A DNA stretch of 33,815 nt from Betaproteobacteria bacterium (GCA_009779355.1 WREK01000007.1:1-33815), one strand, 5' to 3'; positions 7,712 to 16,344 are shown, counted from the stretch's first letter. A program made the numbers and translations. Notes: a model not told the origin generated them from the sequence alone.

Positions 7712-9220
7712 TCAGTGGCTCGTGAAGGTGCTCCACTTGGTGGAAGAGAGGGTGTTTTTGACCAGTACGCCAAGGCTGGTATCGCCTTCCATCAGCAACC
7801 TCCGGGCAAAGAACAGAGTGTCGGCATCTTCTTCGCCGAGCGCGAGGGCAATGAAATCGCGTAGCGAGGCGGAAATGGTCATTTCCGGCGGCGTGTTTGC
7901 ATTTGCGCGGCAGGGATGAAAGCGGCCATTGGCGCCGAGCGTGAAATCGAGCCATAGCCCGGCATCGGATACGCACAGGCACAGGCGGCGACCGGTGAGC
8001 GGCGCCAGCGGCGCACGGGGCAACATACTCTCCGGCGCAAGATTAAGTGCTGTGGTGAGCGCTAATGCGGGCGGGAATTTGGGCAGGTGGGCATTGATCC
8101 TTGCTAGCGGCTTCGGTACGGTGAAAGAGGGCAGGCGCGGATGCGGGCCTTTTAGCCAGTCCTTGAAACGCGCCTCGAAGTGCGCGCGTAAACTGGCAGG
8201 CAGCAGGGAGGCAAGAAAGGGCAGCGGGGACGATGTGCCGGAGGCGGTTTCAGTAACCGATGGCCCAAACGTTTTGGCGGAAACGGTGTCCGCTGCCAGA
8301 GTAGTCAATGGTTTTCCGGCGTTTTCGGGGGAAACCAGTTCGTGTCCAGCGCACCCGTGCCAGAAACCATTGCAGGGAGTTTCCGGCATCAGGGCAAGGC
8401 TGGCTTCGAAGGCGGCTTCCGGGGTGATGTGTCCGTCGAGCGCCTTGCGGAACAGAGTGGCGATTTCCAGTGTGTGTGCGCTTTGCGGGCTGATGCGCAG
8501 GATTTCGGTGTGTCCCGCAAGGTGCGGGATGTCGCCGAGCAGGTTGTAAACCCGCGCAGATTGGGTCTGGATGCCGTTAATGGTCAGGAAAGCCTCGCCT
8601 TCGCGCGTGCGCAGGAGCATGCCGTCGCTCTCCTTCATGCAGCGGAATTCGCAGGCGTCTTTTTGCAGGTTGTAATGGCGGGCGGTAAAGCAGCGCGCGG
8701 AATAAGCAAGCGGTAGGCGGCCATAGGCAAAGATTTCGGTTTCAATGGGGGCAGGCAGGCTGGCGCGCAGGTCGGCAATGTCGGCTCCAGGCATCTCGGG
8801 CGGTGCGACCCATCGGTTCGCACCTTCGGTGGTGAGTAAATTCAGGGTGGTGGGGTTGAACACGTTGAGTGTGGCCCCGGCAATCCAGTCGCGGCGGCCA
8901 GTGGCAGCAAGCAGCCGCACCGCGCCCATGTCGTTGGCTTCGATGCGAAAATCCCGGTTTTCGACGATATAACGCAGGGTTTTGAGGTCGGATTCAGATT
9001 CGATCAGCGTCTGGGTGGAGAGAATCGCTTCCTTGCCAGTGGCGGCAATCCTGGCGGCAATCTCGAACCAATCTTCACAGCGCAGTTCGTGGCGGCGCGA
9101 ACAGACGGTTTCTCCGAGGTAGACGATGTCGATCACGTCGCTGGCGGCGACGGCCTCAAAGAAATCGAATACCTGCTGGCGCGGCCAGTAGTAAAGCAAG
9201 GGGCCAAGAGAGAGTTTCAT
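7712..9220 (-). CDS. Fused UbiV-UbiT protein, O2-independent ubiquinone hydroxylation
   Basis: 502-aa protein made of two parts normally encoded separately. Residues 1-300 are UbiV (U32 peptidase-like): SLGPLLYYWP, DIVYLGETVCSRR, FAYGRLPLAYSARCFTAR and NGIQTQSARVYNL, with cluster cysteines C40 and the ARCFTAR...CEFRC group that hold a [4Fe-4S] cluster. After a linker of about 45 residues, the last 150 residues form an SCP2 sterol-carrier domain (RINAHLPKFPPAL, GRRLCLCVSD, RRLLMEGDTSLGVLVKN), which is UbiT. UbiT binds lipid quinone intermediates, and UbiU-UbiV hydroxylate them without O2. The frame could start at GTG 9223, but ATG 9220 gives the family start. It lies 16 bp after ubiU. Confidence 0.9.
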   Translation of the reverse strand: MKLSLGPLLYYWPRQQVFDFFEAVAASDVIDIVYLGETVCSRRHELRCEDWFEIAARIAATGKEAILSTQTLIESESDLKTLRYIVENRDFRIEANDMGAVRLLAATGRRDWIAGATLNVFNPTTLNLLTTEGANRWVAPPEMPGADIADLRASLPAPIETEIFAYGRLPLAYSARCFTARHYNLQKDACEFRCMKESDGMLLRTREGEAFLTINGIQTQSARVYNLLGDIPHLAGHTEILRISPQSAHTLEIATLFRKALDGHITPEAAFEASLALMPETPCNGFWHGCAGHELVSPENAGKPLTTLAADTVSAKTFGPSVTETASGTSSPLPFLASLLPASLRAHFEARFKDWLKGPHPRLPSFTVPKPLARINAHLPKFPPALALTTALNLAPESMLPRAPLAPLTGRRLCLCVSDAGLWLDFTLGANGRFHPCRANANTPPEMTISASLRDFIALALGEEDADTLFFARRLLMEGDTSLGVLVKNTLSSTKWSTFTSH

Positions 9221-9236
9221 CACACGATGCGTTTAC

Positions 9237-10256
9237 CTATTTCCAGGGGCGATAGTAGGCGCCCAAAGTATAACTTTGACCTTCGGAAACCTTGTTGAGT
9301 TCGGCCATCCAGGTTTCCTGTGCCGTGAAACGTTCTCCGTCGCGGGCAAACGCGTCGAGCGCGGCGCGCCAGACTTTCGTGACTTGTGCGACGTAGGCCG
9401 GGTTGCGCTGCCGGCCTTCGATCTTGATCGCCGAGATACCCGCCTGGGCCAGTTCAGGAAGCATCTCCAGGGTGTTGAGGCTGGCGGGTTCCTCAATGGC
9501 GTAATAGGTTTCGTCTTTGACGATGAAACGGCCTTTGCACAGTGTTGGGTAGCTTGCACGTTCCCCATCGGCGTAACGGTTGATGAGGATGCCATTCAGG
9601 CGGGTTTCCATGCCGTGCGGGGTTTGTTCCCATCGCACGAAGGCATCGGGCGAACAGGCGCCGTTACAGTTTGGAGATTTGCCCGTGGCGTAAGCGGACA
9701 GGGCGCAGCGGCCTTCCACCATCACGCACAGGCCGCCGAAGCCGAACACTTCGATCTCTACCGGGGTATTGGCGACGAGTTGTACGATCTGCGCGAGCGA
9801 CAGTACCCGAGGGAGCACCGCGCGCTGGATGCCGAAGCGCTCGTGGTAGAAGTTGATGGCTTCATAGCTTGTTGCCGAGCCTTGCACGGACAGGTGCAGG
9901 CGCAATTCGGGGTAGGTGCGGGCGGCGTAGGCCATGAGGCCGGGGTCAGCCATGATGATGGCGTCGACGCCCAATTCGGCAGCGCGGTCGATGGCCGTGA
10001 TCCAGTCTGCCTGGTTGGAATCGAGTGGGTAGGTATTGAGGGCGAGAAAAATCCTGCACCCGTGCTGACGGGCATAGGCAACGCCTTCCTGAATCTGGGC
10101 GAGGTCGAAGTTGAGTCCTATGAAGTTACGGGCGTTGGTAGCGTCTTTGAAACCGAAGTAAACACAGTCCGCGCCGTTATCGACCGCTGCTTTGAGCGAC
10201 GGCAGGCCGCCAGCGGGGCAGACGAGCTCGATTTTCCGGGAGGCAGTATCTGTCAT
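9237..10256 (-). CDS. ubiU: O2-independent ubiquinone hydroxylation protein UbiU
   Basis: U32 peptidase-family protein of 339 aa that partners with UbiV to hydroxylate ubiquinone precursors under anoxia. The N-terminal IELVCPAGGLPSLKAAVDNGADCVYFG is characteristic. The [4Fe-4S] ligands correspond to C177, C184, one of C197/C201, and C240 (LCVMVEGRC, NCNGAC, YPTLCKG). The start ATG 10256 has only a weak ribosome binding site. It lies 117 bp downstream of ubiB on the same strand and directly before the ubiVT fusion, forming a quinone cluster. I found no clear FNR box in the 117-bp gap. Confidence 0.95.
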   Translation of the reverse strand: MTDTASRKIELVCPAGGLPSLKAAVDNGADCVYFGFKDATNARNFIGLNFDLAQIQEGVAYARQHGCRIFLALNTYPLDSNQADWITAIDRAAELGVDAIIMADPGLMAYAARTYPELRLHLSVQGSATSYEAINFYHERFGIQRAVLPRVLSLAQIVQLVANTPVEIEVFGFGGLCVMVEGRCALSAYATGKSPNCNGACSPDAFVRWEQTPHGMETRLNGILINRYADGERASYPTLCKGRFIVKDETYYAIEEPASLNTLEMLPELAQAGISAIKIEGRQRNPAYVAQVTKVWRAALDAFARDGERFTAQETWMAELNKVSEGQSYTLGAYYRPWK

Positions 10257-10373
10257 GTCCGTTCTCTATCAGGGTTGTCTGTTACTTATGCCGATTGTTC
10301 ATTGGACATCTGAGCCATGTCCGGATGCAGAGAAATTGTATCTGTTGCAGATGCGCGCGGACTGCGGCGAATG

Positions 10374-11903
10374 TCATCTGAAAAACCTCCATACTTCGAA
10401 TACCAGGAACACAGCGGCCAGAGTGGAGAGTGCCACGAGAAAGCGGGTATTAAGGCGCTGGCGGCGCTCGATATCGACAAGTTGCTCTTCGAGCGCGATG
10501 CGTTGTGTATGCCCATTGGTTAGCGCCTGATGAGCGAGCCGTGGCAGGCGCGGCAGGATGGCCGCCCAACTGGGCGCTTCGCTTTTCACTTCCCGCAGGA
10601 GCGCCCGCCAACCAACCTGTTCCTGCATCCAGCGTTCGAGGAAAGGTTTGGCGGTTGTCCAGAGATCGAGATCGGGGTCGAGTTGGCGGCCCAGGCCTTC
10701 AATATTGAGCAGGGTTTTTTGCAACAGGACGAGTTGAGGCTGGACTTCCATCTCGAAGCGGCGCGCAGTCTGGAACAGGCGTAACAGGGTTCTGCCGAAG
10801 GAAATATCTTTTAGCGGGCGGTCGAAAATTGGTTCGCACACGCTACGGATAGCCGATTCGAACTCATCGACCCGAGTGTGTGCGGGAACCCACCCCGCAT
10901 CGATGTGCGCCTGCGCCACTTTGCGGTAGTCGCGTTTGAAAAAGCCGAGGAAATTGCGTGCGAGGTAATCCTTATTGACATCGCTGAGGGTTCCCATGAT
11001 GCCGAAATCGAGGGCGACGTAACGGCCCTTGGTATCTACGAAGATATTGCCGGGGTGCATGTCGGCGTGGAAGAAGCCGTCGCGGAATACCTGGGTGAAA
11101 AAGATTTCGACCCCGGCCCGCGACAATGCCTTGATGTCGATTTTCTGTTCGATCAGCTTCGAGATGTGCGAAACCGGCGTGCCGTACATATGTTCCATCA
11201 CCATGACTTGGGGGCCGCACCAGTCCCAGTACACCTCGGGCACGACCAGCAGCTGGGAGTTTTTGAAGTTGCGCCGCAGTTGTGCACAATTGGCCGCTTC
11301 GCGCATCAGGTCGAGTTCATCGCGCAGATATTTGCTGAACTCGGACACGACTTCGCGTGGTTTCAGGCGCCTGCTCCCGGACCAGACTTTCTCCAGCAGC
11401 AAGGCCCCGGTTTCCAGAAGTTCGATGTCGTGCTCAATGATCTTTTCGATCCCCGGCCGCAATACTTTGACTGCAACCTCCGTGCCATCGGGCAGTTCGG
11501 CATAATGCACCTGTGCCACCGAAGCCGAAGCTACCGGCACGAGTTCGAAACGCCGGAAAACCTCGTTGACCGGACGTCCGTAGAACGACTCCAGCAGGGC
11601 AACGGCCTGTTTTGCCGGGAAAGGCGGCACACGATCCTGTAACAGGGCGAGTTCGTCCGCCAGGTCGGTCGGCAGCAGATCCCGCCGCGTTGAGAGCACT
11701 TGCCCGAACTTGATGAAAATCGGCCCGAGTGTTTCCAGCGCCCGACGTAGGCGCACCCCTCTCGGTTCATCGAATTTACGCCAGAAAAACAACCAGCCCC
11801 ACCAACGGACGAGGCGACCGCTTTGATCGGCATCAAGAATGATACGGTCGAGGCCGAACCGCAGGCTGAGGGAGACAATTCTGGTAAGGCGCAGGAGACG
11901 CAC
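10374..11903 (-). CDS. ubiB: Ubiquinone biosynthesis accessory protein UbiB (atypical kinase/ATPase)
   Basis: 509-aa ABC1/ADCK-family protein required for ubiquinone biosynthesis, thought to use ATP to extract or present lipid intermediates. It shows the KxGQ-type motif ([16 protein letters not shown]), ASVAQVH in place of the usual P-loop, [16 protein letters not shown] and LDFGIMG. A hydrophobic segment at the extreme C-terminus ([20 protein letters not shown]) anchors it in the inner membrane. The start is GTG at 11903, chosen because MRLLRLTRI matches the family. No Shine-Dalgarno sequence is visible. It heads the ubiB-ubiU-ubiVT run. Confidence 0.96.
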   Translation of the reverse strand: MRLLRLTRIVSLSLRFGLDRIILDADQSGRLVRWWGWLFFWRKFDEPRGVRLRRALETLGPIFIKFGQVLSTRRDLLPTDLADELALLQDRVPPFPAKQAVALLESFYGRPVNEVFRRFELVPVASASVAQVHYAELPDGTEVAVKVLRPGIEKIIEHDIELLETGALLLEKVWSGSRRLKPREVVSEFSKYLRDELDLMREAANCAQLRRNFKNSQLLVVPEVYWDWCGPQVMVMEHMYGTPVSHISKLIEQKIDIKALSRAGVEIFFTQVFRDGFFHADMHPGNIFVDTKGRYVALDFGIMGTLSDVNKDYLARNFLGFFKRDYRKVAQAHIDAGWVPAHTRVDEFESAIRSVCEPIFDRPLKDISFGRTLLRLFQTARRFEMEVQPQLVLLQKTLLNIEGLGRQLDPDLDLWTTAKPFLERWMQEQVGWRALLREVKSEAPSWAAILPRLPRLAHQALTNGHTQRIALEEQLVDIERRQRLNTRFLVALSTLAAVFLVFEVWRFFR

Positions 11904-12070
11904 GGCGGAAAGGAAAAATTCGAGTTAACTAACGCGTGACTTTAGCCGGAAAGAGGTTTGGAGAAAAGCGCGGATCGCTTCACTTGGGCAAACAACCATG
12001 CATTGAGTGTTCGCCTTCGCCCGGAAAACTCCGCTAAACTCGCTTAGTTTCGACGCCATGCCTTTTTAAT

Positions 12071-13168
12071 GTGTCTTCTTCTCAATATTTTTCTCGCCAC
12101 CTCGCCATCGTCTACATTGCGCTCCTGATTTGCGCCAGCCTGTACCCTATGAGTAACTGGAGAGGGATGGGGCTGCCGATATTCGATTACCTGATTGCGC
12201 CGTGGCCTAAATATTTCGAAATTGGAGAAATCATCGTCAATCTCATCGGTTATATGCCGTTGGGCTTTATCATGATTTCTGCGCTGCCACAGCGTTGGAT
12301 ATGGAAAAGGCGAGCGACTGCCACGGTGTTATGTGCCGTACTGCTTAGCTTTTGCATGGAAACCTTACAAAATTTCCTGCCCACACGTACCTCCAGCAAC
12401 GTCGACCTGGCCGCCAACAGTTTAGGCGCGTTCCTGGGGGCGCTGGTCGGGGTACGGTGGGGGCAGGCGCTATTCGCGCCAGGACGCGGCCTGATGTATT
12501 TGCGCGAACGTTACATTGCCGATGATGGGCTGACCGGCGATATTGCCCTGATTCTCATCGTTCTCTGGGTATTCGTGCAATTGACCCCAGACCAACTGCT
12601 GTTTGCCGGGGGCGAATTGCGCAGGCTCCTCGATATTGCCCCGCCACTGCCTTTTGAGCCCAACCGCCTCATCGTGTTCGAGACCGCGCAGACTGCCAGT
12701 ATGATGCTTGCCGTTGGCCTGTTCGCGCGCTGCACACTACGCACGTCCAGCTTGGTGCTGGTCGTGGGGTTGCTTCTGCTGGGTATGGGCGCACGCCTGC
12801 TGGGTTCTACCTTCTTCTTCGTCCCCTCCAGCCCGTTGGCCTGGTTGACCCCTGGTGTCCAATACGGCTTTTTGACCGGGGCGGTTTTGCTCTTTATCGC
12901 CCTACGCCTGCCCAGGGTGGCACAGCATGCGCTGGCTGGAGCTAGTCTTCTGATGGCTTCCGTGCTCATCAACATGATGCCGGAGAGTCCTTATTTTTTG
13001 CGTAATATCAGTGGCGGGCCGGTTATCATCCGGCGTGCCAACTACCCGAATTTCTACGCTTTGTGCCGGTTGGTAGCTGCCATCTGGCCATTTGTCGCGC
13101 TGGCCTATCTTTCTGCCCTCGGCCTATGGCGGGGCGAGCGCTTTGAAAGCGGACGTTCTGTTGTCTGA
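12071..13168 (+). CDS. VanZ family membrane protein
   Basis: 365-aa integral membrane protein. The N-terminal half (about 10-130) is a VanZ-like domain with NLIGYMPLGFIM, CMETLQNFLPTRTSSNVDLAANSLGAFLGA, the typical LG-x2-PLGF and DxxxNxxGxxxG patterns. The C-terminal half adds several further transmembrane segments that are not part of VanZ. VanZ is named for low-level teicoplanin resistance in Gram-positives, but the role of proteobacterial members is unknown. The start is GTG 12071 without a clear ribosome binding site. It is divergent from ubiB. Confidence 0.8.
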   Translation: MSSSQYFSRHLAIVYIALLICASLYPMSNWRGMGLPIFDYLIAPWPKYFEIGEIIVNLIGYMPLGFIMISALPQRWIWKRRATATVLCAVLLSFCMETLQNFLPTRTSSNVDLAANSLGAFLGALVGVRWGQALFAPGRGLMYLRERYIADDGLTGDIALILIVLWVFVQLTPDQLLFAGGELRRLLDIAPPLPFEPNRLIVFETAQTASMMLAVGLFARCTLRTSSLVLVVGLLLLGMGARLLGSTFFFVPSSPLAWLTPGVQYGFLTGAVLLFIALRLPRVAQHALAGASLLMASVLINMMPESPYFLRNISGGPVIIRRANYPNFYALCRLVAAIWPFVALAYLSALGLWRGERFESGRSVV

Positions 13169-13202
13169 CCTCTCATCATTTTCTTTGATAAGGAGCCATA
13201 TC

Positions 13203-13892
13203 ATGCGTTGTCCGGCCTCCACAGGTTCCGTCTTTGTGCGCGGCGCTGCGGGACAAATCGAAGTCAAGACCGATCTGCCTGCCGAAGTACAGGGCATCGC
13301 GCTCGTCTGCCATCCCCATCCACTTTTCGGAGGTACGAATACCAACAAAGTAGTCACGACCCTGGCCCGTGTGTTTCGGGAATTGGGCTATGCGGCTTTG
13401 CAGCCGAATTTCCGGGGGGTTGGCAAAAGTGCAGGGCGACATGACAATGGGGCAGGCGAGACTGGAGACATGCTGGCCGTGCTCGATTGGGCACGGATGT
13501 TATGGGGTGAGGGCCTGCCTCTGGTTTTGGGCGGTTTCTCATTCGGAGCTTATGTGCAGACGCGGCTTATCGGCCTTCTGGCTGCTGCGGGTACGCTTCC
13601 GCGTCATCTCGTATTGGTCGGCATGGCAACGGGCATGACCAAGGACATGGTTGGGGACAGTGCAAGGCAATATGAGACACCTACCGTTTCGGGGAACATG
13701 CCGGTTCTCATCATTCACGGCGAGGCAGACGATACCGTTCCTTTGTCCAACGTACTCGACTGGGCGCGTCCTCAGAAGTTTCCGGTGATCGTCGTGCCGG
13801 GGGCCGACCACTTTTTTCACGGCAGGCTTGCCCTGATCCGCAGCCTGGTCGGACGCAACGTCGCCCCTGCCGGGATGAATTCCGTAAAATGA
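13203..13892 (+). CDS. Alpha/beta hydrolase (COG2945-like)
   Basis: 229-aa cytoplasmic hydrolase of the alpha/beta fold. Visible landmarks are CHPHPLFGGTNTNKVV near residue 40, NFRGVGKSAGRHDNGAGE, the nucleophile elbow GFSFGA, IHGEADDTVP (acid loop) and GADHFFHG (catalytic His). These match the predicted-hydrolase family COG2945. The substrate is unknown. AAGGAG is 7 nt before ATG 13203. It follows the VanZ gene by 34 bp and is probably cotranscribed with it. Confidence 0.88.
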   Translation: MRCPASTGSVFVRGAAGQIEVKTDLPAEVQGIALVCHPHPLFGGTNTNKVVTTLARVFRELGYAALQPNFRGVGKSAGRHDNGAGETGDMLAVLDWARMLWGEGLPLVLGGFSFGAYVQTRLIGLLAAAGTLPRHLVLVGMATGMTKDMVGDSARQYETPTVSGNMPVLIIHGEADDTVPLSNVLDWARPQKFPVIVVPGADHFFHGRLALIRSLVGRNVAPAGMNSVK

Positions 13893-14163
13893 AGTAAGTG
13901 CCACCTGCCGCACAGACGCGCAACGCTGAGAAATGCACGAATATGTCTGATGCCTTGATACATGATATATCATAATTGATTTATTATATTGTTGATATTT
14001 GATAAATTTAATTAACAAATACAACTATTTTTATAGAATATAAACCATAATCTTTTGTCAGAAAAATAAATAATTTGTTCCTGACAACAGGAATTGAAAC
14101 CCTCTTTTAGAAATACACGGAATGAAAGGATAATCGTTATATTCAGATTGTCCACTATTTCTG
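13893..14163. other. AT-rich intergenic stretch
   Basis: From about 13,950 the sequence becomes strongly AT-rich, unlike the GC-rich neighbours. It contains the perfect palindrome ATGATATATCAT at 13962-13973 and a hairpin TTCCTG/CAGGAA (14078-14093) followed by TTGAAAC. No coding frame is convincing. It may be the promoter region of the next gene or a border of acquired DNA. Confidence 0.5.
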
Positions 14164-14529
14164 GTGGTTATTCTGTTTCATAGAGTGTCACTAATGGTAG
14201 CATTGGCAGCACTGGTAGCAGTGCCAATCATTTCTGTTCTGATAAATGGTTTTGGCATGGAGACTGAGATATTTATTGTTGATCGCTTATTGCTTATTTT
14301 TGGAATTTTATTTTTTGGAATAATATTCTATGCCGGAATAATAGATCCGGTCATCGGCTGCATGAATGCCATCATCGACCGCATCTTATGTATCGCAGAA
14401 ACGAGTCTGGCGCGCATCTTCGTGTGTTCTGCGTTATTGCCCTTGCTGATCCCTCATCGTCACCGAACTGACCGTCATCGAACTTGTCAAAAAGGAGCTT
14501 GTCTTGAAAGAAACAGTTCCAGGCGTTGA
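14164..14529 (+). CDS. Small hydrophobic protein, unrecognised
   Basis: Up to 121 aa from GTG 14164, or 111 aa from ATG 14194. Two membrane segments are visible, VALAALVAVPIISVLI and LLLIFGILFFGIIFYAGI. The C-terminal 40 residues turn basic and His/Arg-rich (LIPHRHRTDRHRT), which looks like read-through into non-native sequence. The gene may therefore be truncated or frame-shifted near 14,430. No family recognised. Its AT-rich first 230 bp contrast with the GC-richer tail. Confidence 0.35.
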   Translation: MVILFHRVSLMVALAALVAVPIISVLINGFGMETEIFIVDRLLLIFGILFFGIIFYAGIIDPVIGCMNAIIDRILCIAETSLARIFVCSALLPLLIPHRHRTDRHRTCQKGACLERNSSRR

Positions 14530-14581
14530 TGTCGAGACGATGCATTTAGTCTCTTACGACGATGCGGCTGGTCGTGGATGA
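14504..14581 (+). CDS. Possible 25-aa ORF or gene remnant upstream of hicB-like gene
   Basis: TTG 14504 follows AAGGAG (14493-14498) at a good distance and opens a short frame encoding KETVPGVDVETMHLVSYDD before TGA. The same frame is open upstream for about 18 codons (VIELVKKELV) without an ATG, so this could be the tail of a degraded gene instead of a real small protein. Confidence 0.2.
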   Translation: MKETVPGVDVETMHLVSYDDAAGRG

Positions 14582-14622
14582 CTTGTTTGCAAAGTGAAAA
14601 CTCCAGGCAGAGGAAGGCAAAA

Positions 14623-15042
14623 ATGCAGTTTTATCCTGTGACACTCACACCGAACGGTGACGGTACGCTATGCGCCACCTTTGTAGATGTACCAGAGGCT
14701 GTTGCTTCTGGTGCGGATGAAGAGGATGCGCTCTTACGCGCAGCCGATGCGTTGGTAACGGAGCTGTCTTCCTACATTGTCGCGGGCCTTCCGGTACCCC
14801 ATCCCGGAAAACCTGCCAAAGGGCAAAAAACGGTATGCCTCTCCGCTCTACAATGCGCAAAACTTGAGGTGTATCAGACGATGATAAGCCAGGGCATGAA
14901 AAAGTCCGAGCTGGCCCGACGATTGGGATGGTATATGCCGCAGATCGTCAGGTTGTTCAATTTGAGGCACGCTTCGAGATTCGATTACGTAGAAGCTGCC
15001 GCCCGCGCGCTCGGAAAGAGTATACTTTTCAAGTTGTTGTGA
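14623..15042 (+). CDS. HicB-type antitoxin-like protein, orphan
   Basis: 139-aa protein. Residues 1-60 resemble the HicB RNase-H-like domain (FYPVTLTPNGDGTLCATFVD, DEEDALLRAADALVTEL). Residues 85-139 form a helix-turn-helix (MKKSELARRLGWYMPQIVRLF), as in DNA-binding HicB antitoxins. AGGAAGG lies 6 nt before ATG 14623, and an earlier in-frame ATG at 14578 is less likely. HicB normally pairs with the small RNase HicA. No HicA-like frame lies on either side, so it is an orphan, or the toxin was lost during rearrangement of this islet. Confidence 0.75.
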   Translation: MQFYPVTLTPNGDGTLCATFVDVPEAVASGADEEDALLRAADALVTELSSYIVAGLPVPHPGKPAKGQKTVCLSALQCAKLEVYQTMISQGMKKSELARRLGWYMPQIVRLFNLRHASRFDYVEAAARALGKSILFKLL

Positions 15043-15126
15043 CCTTATGCCGTTCTACCAGACTAGGTTATCGGGGTGGAAGAGCGTCTGAAAACACGTC
15101 GTCAAAACGAATATGTTTTCACATGT

Positions 15127-15284
15127 TTAACAGGGTGCTCAAAAACTATTTTTTCAGGTGCCAGAGTCCACAAAACAGGTCAAAATCAGTCCGAAAAACA
15201 GCTTTACAAGGTAGTTTTCGGCCATTTTTGGCCTTGTAGACATAGGTTTCTCCAGTGCTTCAGACTTTTTGAGCATCCTGTTAA
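15127..15284. mobile_element. MITE-like element, 150 bp with TTAA target duplication
   Basis: The left end CAGGGTGCTCAAAAACT (15131-15147) and the right end AGACTTTTTGAGCATCCTG (15262-15280) form imperfect terminal inverted repeats (19 of 21 bases including flanks). TTAA flanks both ends (15127-15130 and 15281-15284), as expected for a 4-bp target duplication. The 150-bp interior has no coding frame. This is a non-autonomous element. The right TTAA supplies the stop codon of the neighbouring gene. Confidence 0.7.
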
Positions 15285-15781
15285 TAGCCGGTTCTGGCCA
15301 ATGCGATCAGGCGTTCCAGTGCGATTGTGATGACGTGGTGACGAACGGCTTCGCGGTCGCCGGGGATGCATTGGGTTTCAGCCAGAGTGCCGCTATTGCC
15401 ATGCCGCTGCCGCCAAGCTAACCATACCGTACCTACGGGCTTAGCGGCGCTGCCACCCTCTGGTCCGGCAATGCCAGTAATGGCCATCGCTACGTCGGCA
15501 TGGCTGTGGGCGATGGCGCCATCGGCCATCTCGCGCGCCGTCTCCTCGCTCACCGCACCGTAGCAGGTAAGTGTTGCAGGGCTAACGCCGAGGAGCTCCA
15601 CCTTGGCAGCGTTGGAGTAAGTAACGAAACCGCGCTCGAACCAGCCAGAACTGCCTGGGATGTCTGTGACGGCTCCGGCGAGCAGGCCACCTGAGCAGGA
15701 CTCCGCCGTGGCAAGCATCCAGCCGCGCGCGGACAACGCCTGGCCCAGGAGGTTGGAAAGCTCGGCAATCCTTCGATCCAT
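15281..15781 (-). CDS. pncC: Nicotinamide-nucleotide amidohydrolase (CinA C-terminal family)
   Basis: 166-aa stand-alone CinA C-terminal domain that deamidates NMN to nicotinate mononucleotide for NAD recycling. Motifs LATAESCSGGLLAG near the N-terminus, GAVSEETAREMADGA, and AITGIAGPEGGSAAKPVGTVWLA are typical of PncC. Start ATG 15781 lies 2 bp after the pgpA stop, so the two are probably translated together. The stop TAA at 15281-15283 lies inside the TTAA at the edge of a MITE-like element. The last native codons may thus have been replaced, but the length is normal for the family. Confidence 0.94.
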   Translation of the reverse strand: MDRRIAELSNLLGQALSARGWMLATAESCSGGLLAGAVTDIPGSSGWFERGFVTYSNAAKVELLGVSPATLTCYGAVSEETAREMADGAIAHSHADVAMAITGIAGPEGGSAAKPVGTVWLAWRQRHGNSGTLAETQCIPGDREAVRHHVITIALERLIALARTGY

Positions 15782-15783
15782 GT

Positions 15784-16344
15784 TCAGGCTCCAGCTCCGA
15801 ACGCATGGAGACGGACGAGCACGGCCAACGCCAGCAACGTACAGGCAGCAGCAAGCAGGTCATCGAGCATGACGCCAAAACCGTTCTTGAAGTGGCTGTC
15901 CGCCTGACGGATCGGTGGTGGCTTGAGAATATCGAACAGGCGAAAAAGCGCCACTGCGATGGCCTGCCAGATAAGGCTCGGTGGGGTGAAGAAGAGCACG
16001 AACCACATCGCCACCATTTCGTCCCAGACAATCGCCCCGTGGTCGGGAACACCCAGTACTTTGCCGGTGTGATGGGTCGCAAAAATACCGACTACGAAAC
16101 AGACGAGAAGCAGCGCCAGAAAGGCCATATCCGGCAATGGGGCAGTGCGCAGCAGTGGATAAAGCAGCCAAGCTGCCAACGTACCTGCTGTACCGGGTGC
16201 GATTGGCGACATGCCGGAGCCGAAACCGAATGAAACCAGGTGAACGGGATGGCACAAAAGCCGGGGAGAGGGGCAAGGCTCCATAAGGAACGGGTAACGG
16301 GGCCAAAGCGACCTATAAAATAACATTAAATGATACCACAACAT
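15784..16344 (-). CDS. pgpA: Phosphatidylglycerophosphatase A
   Basis: Inner-membrane phosphatase that converts phosphatidylglycerophosphate to phosphatidylglycerol. The family motifs FGSGMSPIAPGTAGTLAA, DHGAIVWDEMVAMW and FRLFDILKPPPI...GFGVMLDDLLAA are all present with four hydrophobic segments. The full frame gives 186 aa, and start points at 16344, 16326 or 16284 are possible because none has a clear ribosome binding site. ATG 16284 (MEPCPSPRLL) gives a length closest to the family. Coupled to pncC downstream. Confidence 0.93.
   Translation of the reverse strand: MLWYHLMLFYRSLWPRYPFLMEPCPSPRLLCHPVHLVSFGFGSGMSPIAPGTAGTLAAWLLYPLLRTAPLPDMAFLALLLVCFVVGIFATHHTGKVLGVPDHGAIVWDEMVAMWFVLFFTPPSLIWQAIAVALFRLFDILKPPPIRQADSHFKNGFGVMLDDLLAAACTLLALAVLVRLHAFGAGA

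Noticed and set aside
9276-10313. 345-codon plus-strand frame opposite ubiU
   Set aside because: ubiU is clearly coding on the minus strand with its cluster cysteines conserved. The opposite frame is a codon-bias shadow.
10257-10373. FNR box in front of ubiU
   Set aside because: I searched for TTGAT-N4-ATCAA on both strands by eye and found no convincing match.
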